Shown here piece after piece: positions 25,501-34,926 of a stretch of 64,000 nucleotides of DNA. The notes beneath the pieces were generated by a model, which worked only from the letters and a program-made list of their open reading frames with translations, was not told the origin of the DNA and did not search any database. The DNA is from Lyophyllum atratum (lineage: Eukaryota; Basidiomycota; Agaricomycetes; Agaricales; Lyophyllaceae), in contig JACGCN010000025.1 in NCBI GenBank assembly GCA_014905825.1, positions 620,001-684,000 of the forward strand, written 5' to 3'. The position numbers and the translations under genes are program-made. Position 1 is the first letter of the stretch. Every line of letters begins with the position of its first letter.

Positions 25501-26878
25501 TGAGCATGGATATACATGCCTTTTCAACTATCATCGCTAGAACCTGCGGCACGTCGCGGCGGACTTCATGTACGGGCATCGGGCGCTTCTGGACGATTGC
25601 ATGTAGGAGCTCCAAGGGCCCGCCCTCGAAGGGCATCTGCCCGCGCCCAACGAGTAACGTCCAGAAAAGGATCCCTAGGGAGTAGAGGTCGGTGCGGTGA
25701 TCCTGCGTCATGGTTTCGATACTGCCTGTCTGCTCAGGCGCTAGGTAGCAGAGCACTTCCTTTACTTTCAGCTTCTCGACCTCTTCAAATGCTCGTAGAA
25801 CGAGCGAAGAGGGGGACCCAAAGTTTTCTAGGGAGATGGCTCGGTTGCCAAAGTGGACGATCCGCACGAAACCAGAGTGTGCGTTGAGGTGGAACGCATT
25901 CGCACGGACTAGTTGAAGAGATGAGAGGTGAGGGAGGACGTGATATAAGTCGACTGCGGAGTCGACTGCGGCAAACATACCTTCACGATGTATAATTCCA
26001 GTTCTATAAACCAAAATGCATGAGTATTAAGGAGCAATAATAGGAGAGGACGCACTTGTGGAGGTTTTCTAAACATCGCGTCGCTTGGATAGCAAACCTG
26101 AAAATGTCCAATGATAAAGTGGCCTTAGCACGGTAGTCAGTGAACGTACTCCAAAAACGATGCCAGATCCATAATGGCAAACGCCTCCGTTGCCTCTGCT
26201 GCCTCCGTCGCCTGCGATTCTTCCTCCACACTCGCCATGAAAACGTCTCCATGGGACGAGCTCGGCCGCACTCGAGAAACATCGGCCAAGAGTAGGTCGT
26301 TCACCTTGGTCGGTGGCAGGTATCGGCCTAGGAGGTTAAGTCCAGGGTGGACGAGAATGAGCACGACACAATCTCCATGCTCGCGCGTAATCTTCAGATA
26401 ATCAAGCATGCGCAAGGTGGTACTATATCCGTTAGTGGAGTTCGACATGCGACCTAAACTATTTACACCGTGTCAATGGATCATAACTCCAGTAGAGGGG
26501 CGGGAGACACACATATGGGCCTCTCTCTCTAGACACATGGACCCATTGGACTGTGCTGGGGCGATCTTGGCGATGATATTCGAGCCGTCCTTGAGGCTGC
26601 TCCCCTCGGCCAACATGGTCATACTACCCGTGTCTTGCCAAGGGACCGCCTGTTTCTTTCATTCAAGCTGGATAATATGAGACAGTACGAATTTTGTGCT
26701 TGCCTTGTCAAAGGTATATCCGGGGACAGAAAGAATAGCATCTCTAAAATAAAGAGTCGGGAAAGTTGGCTGACCGAGTTTCCGTCTCATAGATGACTTC
26801 TGCCAAATTGAAACTGGGCGGCGGTCCAGAGCTTGGCGTTGGGCAAAAAAGGCTCTGACCCAGGTCTTGTTCAACGGG
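16548..26878 (-). CDS. giant hybrid histidine kinase (STK-like, AAA, GAF, HK, REC)
   Basis: One gene of about 10.3 kb with dozens of short introns, predicted to give a sensor kinase of more than 2,000 residues. Order: (1) Ser/Thr-kinase-like domain, about 26650-25380, with NIIAKIAP and [10 protein letters not shown] but with HRD read as HRE and DFG as HFG; (2) AAA/STAND ATPase with Walker A GPPGIGKSS (about 24650-24590, split by an intron) and Walker [16 protein letters not shown] (about 24090); (3) long helical, TPR-like middle, about 23900-20300; (4) GAF, about 19300-19010; (5) HisKA with SHELRTPF, His codon 18937-18939; (6) HATPase with [19 protein letters not shown] and [11 protein letters not shown]; (7) a receiver-like segment, about 17634-17200; (8) a final receiver with IAEDNPIAQN, phosphoacceptor Asp codon 16938-16940 in FDHHMPICDG, ALSAD and FFSKPLK. 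The last exon ends at TAA 16548-16550 (SMFGQSPGV). It resembles fungal Mak-type/group X phosphorelay kinases. The first exon and start codon are unresolved. Confidence 0.85.
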
Positions 26879-26882
26879 CGCC

Positions 26883-26901
26883 TGACGTCATATTGACGTA
26901 A
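26883..26901. promoter_or_regulatory. pair of CRE-like bZIP sites
   Basis: TGACGTCA (26883-26890, the perfect ATF/CREB palindrome) and TGACGTAA (26894-26901) lie 11 bp apart start to start, immediately upstream of the first supported hybrid-kinase coding sequence and in the 170-bp gap behind SUB2. Confidence 0.5.
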
Positions 26902-27049
26902 CTTGACTGCGACGGGGCATGATTGACCCCCCTCTTCCTTACAAACAAAATTTTACGACTGCATGTGGAACATTTGTATCATTTACGACGAGTAACAGTA
27001 CATAGGAACAAGATCAGAAAGACTAGCACAAAACATATTAGCGAAACGA

Positions 27050-29122
27050 TTAGGAAGTCACTATTGGCCAAACCACATCAGTATACCAAACATAAAAGAT
27101 AGCAAGAAAAAACCCACTGTAACTAGCCGGATCAATGTGGTCAGGGAGTTCGGGAACTGCTACCTCGAACCTCGACTGAATCGCAGACATGACCCCCTGG
27201 TCGGCCTCCGACGACTGGAATGTGATCGCAAGACCCTTGGTTCCGAAACGACCAGCACGACTGCACATGCCCATTAGTTTCCTCGTAAAATGACTGCAGG
27301 AATGAAGACACGTACCCCACACGATGCAGGTAGCTGTCAGCGTCAGGCGGGCAGTCGTAGTTGATAACGATGTTGACACGTTCCACGTCAATACCACGAC
27401 CGAAGATATCCGTAGCAACGAGGATACGCTTCTCAAAGGCCTTGAATGCAGTATATCGGTTGATGCTACATAGGGCATGAGGTGAAATCGTTGGGAAAGG
27501 CCTTGAAAAGGTCCACGTACCGCTCCTCCTGTTGCAGACCAGAGTGGATGCTGATACTGGGGAAGTTGCACGACACCAAAAGCTTGTCGAGCTCGATCGC
27601 CCGCGCAACAGACTTCACGAAAATAACGACCTACGAAGATTATAAGAATGACGGTTTTGGAAGATGTGACACGGTGTACTCACTTGGTTGAACTCCAATG
27701 TGTCCAACAACTCATTCAACTTCCTGTTCTTCGCAGCCTCCTCGAGCTTCACATAATGTTGCTGTAGACCGTGCAGCGTCAGCTTCGTCTCATCATCGAC
27801 AAAGATCTCCAGAGGCTATGAGTGGAAAGTATTTATAAGTATTGATTCCAAGATAACGCGGAGATAACTTACGTTGGCCATAAATTTCTTGCAAGTTGCC
27901 CTGATCTCCTTCGCCAATGTCGCACTGAACATCATGACTTGCTTGTGATGAGGTGTCGCTCGGAAAATTTCTTGAACATCGCGGCGCATGTCTAAGGTGA
28001 GGCAGTGTCGATATTAGATATTTGCGGTGGTGAAAACGGGAAGGCAAAAAGGGAAGAAGAAAAATGCGAAGGTTCATAAAGAGAAAACAGCAAGGGACAG
28101 CGGGTTGAAGATCCTCGGTGGTCGCTTGCAAAGTTCGCTCGAGTGATGGTTCTTCAGTCGCCAGTCTCTCCCCCAGCCTCAACATTAACCTAGACCCAAA
28201 TCCTAACAACCGCTTCCAGATCGCGATGGATATTGCCAACGCTCATGGGCATGGTGAAGGAATGTAGACAAGCCAAGTGAAGCCAAGGGCCCGATGCATA
28301 GACGAATATAAAGAGGACGTGGATGATGTGGGCCGGAAATTCGCAGGACTAACCGAGCTGTTCGAGCATTTTGTCGCACTCGTCCAGGACGAAATGCTTC
28401 ACGTTTTTCGCATCCAACACTTTGTCGCGGGCAAGGGCGTTCAACCGGCCGGGTGTCGCGACGACGATATGTGGGCACTTGCTCTTGTCGCGTAGGAGCT
28501 CGGCGTCTTTTGTGACCGGTGTTCCGCCGTAGAAGGTGCTCACGCGCACATCTGGCATGTACTTGGCAAAGCGGGAGTATTCATTCTTGATTTGGAAGGC
28601 CAGTTCGCGTGTATGGCACAGGACGAGGACAGAGACTTCTCCATTCACGGGCTCGAGTTGTTGCAGGGTCGCCAAAACAAAGACAGCGGTTTTTCCATGA
28701 CCGGACTTGGCTTGACAGAGGACGTCCATTCCAAGGACTGCCTGAGGAATACACTCTTGTTGAACTATGACCGAAAAAAAATTGTTATTTTGGTTTCAAG
28801 GCAAATTAAGTGTGCAACGTACCCTCCGATGGATGCTCGAATCCCAAATCACTGATAGCTCGTCGAAGTTCAGGCTTTAGCAGGAAGTCCCTGTTGGTGG
28901 GAAAAGGAGACCGCCAGGTGAGCAAAACGCGGGCGAAAAGGTAAAAAAGAAGGGCACCAACCTGAAACCTGTTGAATGGATCCCAGAGAAGTTTTTCTTC
29001 TCCTTGTCGTCGCCTTCAGCGCCTCCTGCGACACCGTTAGCCCCAGATAGGGCTACACCGCCGTTCGGGATATCGTGCTCATCCTCGTAGTCGATAAGAT
29101 CCTCGTTGTCGTTGCCGCTCAT
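27050..29122 (-). CDS. SUB2: SUB2/UAP56 DECD-box RNA helicase
   Basis: ATP-dependent RNA helicase of the TREX complex, acting in spliceosome assembly and mRNA export. The start ATG 29122 gives [17 protein letters not shown]. Motifs in order: VQQECIPQ (Q motif region), [11 protein letters not shown] (Walker A, His where Met is usual in SGMGKT), [32 protein letters not shown] (the DECD variant that marks this family), [14 protein letters not shown] and HRVGRAGRFG. The protein ends DPASYMTS; the last intron leaves only a short final exon, stop TAA 27050-27052. The DECD-encoding exon is followed by a 362-nt intron (27992-28353), far longer than the other introns here. Its promoter lies in about 210 bp before the next gene's 3' end. 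Confidence 0.95.
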
Positions 29123-29332
29123 TTTGTGTAAGAAAAAGCAAGAAAAGCAGGGGGAGAAAAAGCAGGGAGAAGGCGAGTGTCAAAGAGTCGTGGTGGTTGA
29201 ATGGAAAGTTAGAGTCAGGGAAGGAGCGAGACGCCTGCCTCTAATTGGCTGTGCTGAGACCAAACAAACACAACACCTCGCCGCACGGACCACTTTTTAT
29301 TCTTCTATACGATGACTACGAAGTACCTAATG

Positions 29333-32253
29333 TCAGCCTATCATCTCTGCGGCGCGTCGTACTAGCTCCTTTACATCTACCTCAGATCTCGCCGCGAGGA
29401 ACTCCAACGCTTTTGCCAATAAATCATTCAGTAACTCTGTCTGAGTTCCCATGTGCTTTCGCATGAACGCGACTGAAAGCGCTGTCGCCCACACCTTAGC
29501 ATCCACGTCCAGATTATTTGCCTCATCCACTGCGTTCGATCCCACAATACGACGAAACGAATCGTCCAGTTGGAAAGACCCGTCGAAAGACTGCAAGCGC
29601 ACAAGCTGGACGACCTCTGGGGGCGCAGGAGGGGCAGCTGGCGGACGTACCGGCAAGCTGTTCTGTGCCAAGTTCAAGGGTTCGATCTTCGGTGAGGGTC
29701 GGCCCCGCCTCTGCTGCTCTTCGTCAGATAGTGGGCCCATCTCTGGACTGGATGGCGGACTCCAGTCGCACAATTCACAAGATTCCAAAGAGCTGAGCGT
29801 TGAGAACGTCTCGTAACTCTCAACACTACCCTCGCTCCGATTGTCCTCGTCATCTTCCGCACCCTTATCACTTGGTATCGGTGAGGCCGGCGGAGAGTCC
29901 AACCAAGAACCCGGCAGTGCCTGGTTTCCTTCAAGGATCATGTTTGATCCAAGCCCCAAGTATTGAGCAAGGAAACCTAGGTATGATTTGAAGAGAGAAC
30001 CTGGAAGTGAATCTTGTGTATCGGCATAGGAGGCCACCGGACTGGAGCTTCTTCGGCGCTGTCCGCGTCCACGGGATCGCCGTGCATCATCCTGGCCAGA
30101 GTCCACTGCGACGAAGGATGTATGTTGGCTTACGAGCTGATACTTCTCGCCAAGACGAACAATGACTGCCTTGCGTATATCGTCATCCGATGCTGGGAGC
30201 ATAGCTGTCGGAAGTGGTGCCCTACCCTCCTCATGCTCTTGAATCAACCCCCATGCTGCAAGTGTGTGTATCAGAGGCAACCCTTGGTCATTGCCTACGA
30301 GCTGAACACCCCGGATCGGAATGGTCAGCTCGAAGGGACCACCGCCGTTGTCGAGCTCTCCACGCAATATAACCTCTTTTGGAACACGGCTCCGCTTCAG
30401 AGTGATTATAACGTACACGTTCATACGGGTCCCCGCATGAATGTCACGTATCTCGGTCGGGACTTGTTGGATCACGGGTGGTTGCGTTATGGCGACCGTC
30501 CTCGAGGACAGGGTTTGGCTCAAGAAGTTCACTGTCGGCGTCCTGAGATGTTCGCTAGCTAGCCCCCAATCGACGGTTGTGTTGCGAACAAAGGGCGTTC
30601 TCCCAGCGGTGAACAGGCGCGCGCACTTTCCTAGTATACTCTCTGTATCAATCGCGTAGAGACTGACGCCATTGCCTGCTCTGGCGATGCCATCACATGT
30701 CGCAGTAGAGACGCCACTACCGATGCCCAGAGTAAAAACGCGTAGGGGAGCATGCGCTGGCGAACGTTTGACTGCCTCCCCAACGACTGCCACCGCTTCA
30801 TCGACGTCATACGCCTTGATCAAACAAAAAAAGCAATACGGTCATTTTCAATGCAGATATGATAAACATGACCTCACATCTCCGTCTGTAAGCACAAAGA
30901 CTGCCGTTGGCACCCTTCCGTCGCGGAATTGCAGCACATGTTGCAGCGCTTTAGCTATTTCGGTGCCACCATTCACTTGGATGGTGTCGACATAGGCGGT
31001 CTACATCAAATAAGACGATTGGTAAAAGGTCAAACTTGCTACACGGATCACATACCGCGTTCTTCAAAGATGCTTCGTTATATTCAAGGCTTCGCTTCCA
31101 GAGATCATTCACGGAGTCGTCAAATATGAAAACATTGAACACAGTACCACGAGCCGGGAGCATACGGAGCAAAAGGTTCAAAGTGTCCTTGGCAGTCGCA
31201 ATACGACCGCCGCCCATACTTCCGCTTCGATCGACGAGAAAAAGATACTCCTGGGCAGTAATAGGTGGCAGGCAAAACTTGGGTACAAGAGTCAATTGCA
31301 TAGCGATCGTGCGATATCCATGTTTTGAATCCTGCAGAAGCTCGCCGAAGCATCGAGGAGAGTCAAGCCCGTCCGCGCGGATGATCAACACAAAATCGCG
31401 GTCAAGGAACGATGTTGACCGGTACTTGATAGTTGAGCGACGACTAGATTCTCCGCCTCCATGCTTAATATATCTAGTTTCCGAAATTTCGTCGCCGTGG
31501 CTCGGGCTGACAATTCCTAGAATGCGCCCACTCGTCTGAACCTGACAGGCTATGCTGATCCTTGTATGGGCCGCTGGTCTGGTCGCTGTGCTTAGCCCTA
31601 AGGGCGGTGTTCCGTAACGCTCGCCAATGCCCCTCGAGAGCTGGAATCGGATGTCATTTGCGTTATCGTCGTTCGCCAGGCTCATCACATACTACGTATC
31701 TCCTGTGAACATTGAAAGTTTTGAAAGGAAGCGGTGACTTACCTCCAAATGAATTTGGACTGTTGCGTTTGCAGGTACTGACCCGATAGAGATCGTAAAA
31801 ACTTTATGTTTCATATAAGCTGAGGATGAATCATAGAATGAAAACACGAACTATCATCCGTCACATAAACGGCCAAGCCGGCGAGTTGACCCGCACGGAG
31901 AGCTTCTTCGTATTCATGTTGCGCAGACTCCTTCTCCTTTGCGACTCCAGTAACAGTTCGACCGTCAGACGTTGTCATGTTGAATGCACATATCGCTGCA
32001 CTGGCAGGGACTGGGAACATGTATTTGCACCGACTGGTACAGGCATCAAGTGGGTTGCTGTATGTTTGGGTTAAAGTGACTTTCGCCGATACTAACAGCC
32101 AATTTCCGACATTAGAAAGAGTTCGTGATGGAGTAGAAGGTGTCACTCGCCATCCACGATGACGACCTTGACGCGTATTTCTTCAAGAGGTAGATAAATA
32201 GTCTCCGGAGCTCCAGTTGACGAGAAAGCATACGAAACGCCAGTCCTACTCAT
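29333..32253 (-). CDS. VIT and von Willebrand A domain protein
   Basis: A cytosolic-looking protein with an N-terminal VIT domain followed by a vWA domain, the layout of inter-alpha-trypsin heavy chain and PARP4-like proteins. Many basidiomycetes carry members whose role is unknown. The start ATG 32253 (MSRTGVSYAFSS) is followed by an intron 32092-32150 that needs a GC donor to keep the VIT frame (VSAKVTLTQTYSNPLD, CKYMFPVPASAAICAF). The vWA part has the metal-binding MIDAS motif in FLVDRSGSMGGGR. Later segments read VFNVFIFDDSV and FTLGIGSGVSTATCDGIARAG. A long C-terminal region (Ser/Pro-rich linker, then WATALSVAFMRKHMG and a final helix) follows, stop TGA 29333-29335. A signal peptide is not seen. 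Confidence 0.88.
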
Positions 32254-33070
32254 GGCTGACAGGATGTGAAGCGGCTGGGACGCCGAGAGCAAGGCATTAA
32301 AGCTTATGACCTCTCATCGAAGCTCCCTACCACGAGGCCGTATAAACGTGTTTATAGCCTGGGCTACACGAGTCACAAAATTGCCGCGAAGGGATTAAGA
32401 GGGCCAATGTCGCGTGAATCGTGTCCAGAAGGACATCTCGTTAGAGTGGATTGCTGCGGTCTGCTCAGGGGCTCGGACCAAAGGCGACAAACGAGGCATT
32501 ACTGGAATTGGAGGAGAAGAGACCACCAGTCGAAGTTCATAGACCTGGTGGTCTCGTAGAAGGGATCCGGAGCGACCTCCCTCTACCTCTTCTTTGACCC
32601 TACAAGATGCAGGGCGATCATGGGGCTGTCATTATCGATGGGCGCGGTGGTGGCTGCGATGCCAATAGCATGCATCTAACTTTCGAGTCGGCCGACCTGT
32701 AGATGGACAACTTGAAGTATGAGAATTCCGGAGCAAGGCTTGCGGCAAAGTTTATGTTTCGGACGTGGTTTGCGACATGTCCACTCAGGTCTTCAGAGGG
32801 ACAAGTCAAGGACAAGTGGATATCGCCGATAACGACCGATAAGGTTACCAGAAACGATTGTAGTGGTGTCGGCCCGCGTAACGCCGACGTTACATCACTG
32901 ATTTTTTCAACTACTTTTCCCCTTCCGGCACGAACGTAACGGTGCGTGAAGGTAAGCACATTGACATCGGACTGCTGTGAATGCTGTCTCCTTATTGCTT
33001 TTCTGTATATATAGCGGGCCTGCCACCTTCATCAAGTCCCAATCTCGCTTGTTGAAGAAAGCTGTTCAAA
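32254..33070. promoter_or_regulatory. divergent intergenic region with TATA box for the carrier gene
   Basis: An 817-bp gap between two divergent start codons. TATATATA at 33006-33013, about 60 bp before the carrier ATG, fits a TATA element. A minus-strand open frame at 32618-32959 has no motif and no splice support, so I do not call it. Confidence 0.5.
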
Positions 33071-34536
33071 ATGCCCAGCAAAAACCCCTTCTGGTACGTC
33101 GTTATCTGCAAACCTCGTGTCGTTGTCCTTATCCGCAATGTATACAGGCTCGGAGGTCAGTAGAGTGTGCTTTAGCTAATGTTGGAAAGCTAATCCCATA
33201 ATATGGCACACAGGAGTTGCAGCCTCGAGTAAGTGCTCGCGCTTTCCTCATTACCATGCATTGACCAGTGACTTCAGTGGCTGCCAGCTGTACACATCCT
33301 CTGGATGTTGTGAAAGTGTCAGTTGCTTGTTCTCCCGTTTGTATGTCAAGGCTCACGCATTTCTGGCAGCCGCATGCAAACACTAGAAGCTGGGTCCCAG
33401 CGACCTTCCATGGTTTCCGTCCTCCGCGCGTCGATCGCGCAGTCTGGATTTCGAAGCTTGTATACTGGTCTCACCGCGTGCTTAATGCGGCAGATGTCGT
33501 ACTCTTTAGTCCGGTTGGGGACTTACGAAAAGCTCAAGGCCCGTATCTCAAGAGGCGGCCGCCCTTCGACCATCCAATTGATTCTTGCTGCAAGTCTGGC
33601 TGGGGGTATTGGCGGAATAGCAGGCAACCCTGCCGGTACGTTTGAACTATATTCCCTTGTTTATAGACGTGTCTGATGGGTAACGCAAGATATACTCCTC
33701 GTTAGGATGATTAGCGATTCGACACGGCCTCCAGAAAAGAGATATGGCTATAGGAACGCTGCCGTCGGTCTGATAAACCTCGTCAGGGAGGAGGGTGTAC
33801 AGGGTCTTACGAGAGGTCTCGCCACGAACACCGTATGGATATTCTATTTTCGACACATACACCTTCTCACCTTCTCACTGCCCTAGGTCAGAGCAATGTT
33901 GATGACCGTATGTTTTCCAACACAAAATTTTATCAATGTACTAAGGTCACATTCTATACTATCAGGCCTCTCAAGTGGCATCGTAAGTTTTTTTTCTATC
34001 GTTACGCGACATGGATATTTCTAAAAAACGTCATTAGGTACGATTTCTTCAAATCGACTTTGCTCCACAATCCACTTCCTCTGGTCGACTATCAGCTGCG
34101 TGATAACCTTCTATTGCACGTTATCGCAAGCACCCTGGCCGGCACGGTCGCGACAAGTGGGTATATCCTTGTTTTCACTATAAATCGACCTGACTGGGCG
34201 AAACGCTCCGATAGCTGTTTGCTCCCCAGCGGATGTAGTTCGATCACGAGTTATGGCTGCAGTAAGCCTTCTCCTCTATGCACGGTGTCGCGTATCACTC
34301 ATCTCATCTTAGTCGGGCAAAAGTAGCGTCACTCACATCATAGCACAATCATTACGGGAAGAAGGCCCCAGATTCCTTTTTAAAGGTTGGACACCCGCCT
34401 GGATTCGCCTTGGACCCAATACCGTCCTCCTTTTTGTTTTCATTGAGGTATGAAATAGTACCTACTATTGGAGAGTGGTTTAACGAGATATCCGTTCTAG
34501 CAAATGAAGAAGAGCTGGAACACCTTGACTTCGTAG
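33071..34536 (+). CDS. DIC1: mitochondrial dicarboxylate carrier
   Basis: Inner-membrane carrier of the SLC25 family that exchanges malate/succinate for phosphate. The start ATG 33071 gives MPSKNPFW, followed by about nine exons. The three repeats carry PLDVVKVRMQ, NPADILLVRMISD and SPADVVRSRVM (PxDxx[KR] signatures). Dic1-like segments are GIGGIAGNPAD, AMLMTASQVASYDFFK and LAGTVATTVCSPADV, closely parallel to the yeast protein. The end FIEQMKKSWNTLTS also matches the family; the stop is TAG 34534-34536. No frame break was found once introns are removed. It converges with the galactanase gene. Confidence 0.92.
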
Positions 34537-34926
34537 ACGGGTATCACGGAACTCAACTAGCCGACAACTGGCACATAGACTTGTGTCTCTAGAGGACGGG
34601 CAGGATTTCTTGGATAAACTAGAGCTTGGAACACATTCTCGCGTCGGATCAGCACTGATACCCTACACCCACCATTTTAGTAGTATGTGACGTACGCCTC
34701 TGCACGCCCGCGCATCGTAAGATACTTATTTATATATTCCTTCTCCATAATGTGTCAATTACGCGAATGTATTTTGAACGCTATTCTGCTAAAGCTAGCC
34801 TACCTTGTATATCATTCTCTTACAACTAGCTAAGTCTCACTAAGTGGAACAGGTCTCGAGAGAATCACCTCATACATTCAGGCTTAGTGAGTCGTAGTGA
34901 ATGAAAGATTTACATGCGACATAGTA
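34537..34926. other. convergent 3' region with a 9-bp inverted repeat
   Basis: This is 390 bp of AT-rich sequence between the carrier and galactanase stops. CTCACTAAG at 34836-34844 pairs with CTTAGTGAG at 34883-34891 and could form a stem near the 3' end of the galactanase transcript. A functional role is not established. Confidence 0.35.

Noticed and set aside
27992..28353. snoRNA hosted in the long SUB2 intron
   Set aside because: No C box (TGATGA) paired with a D box, and no H/ACA signature, could be found by eye.
32618..32959. 113-residue minus-strand open frame in the carrier/VIT gap
   Set aside because: No recognisable family, no supported neighbouring exon, and a plus-strand frame of similar quality overlaps it.
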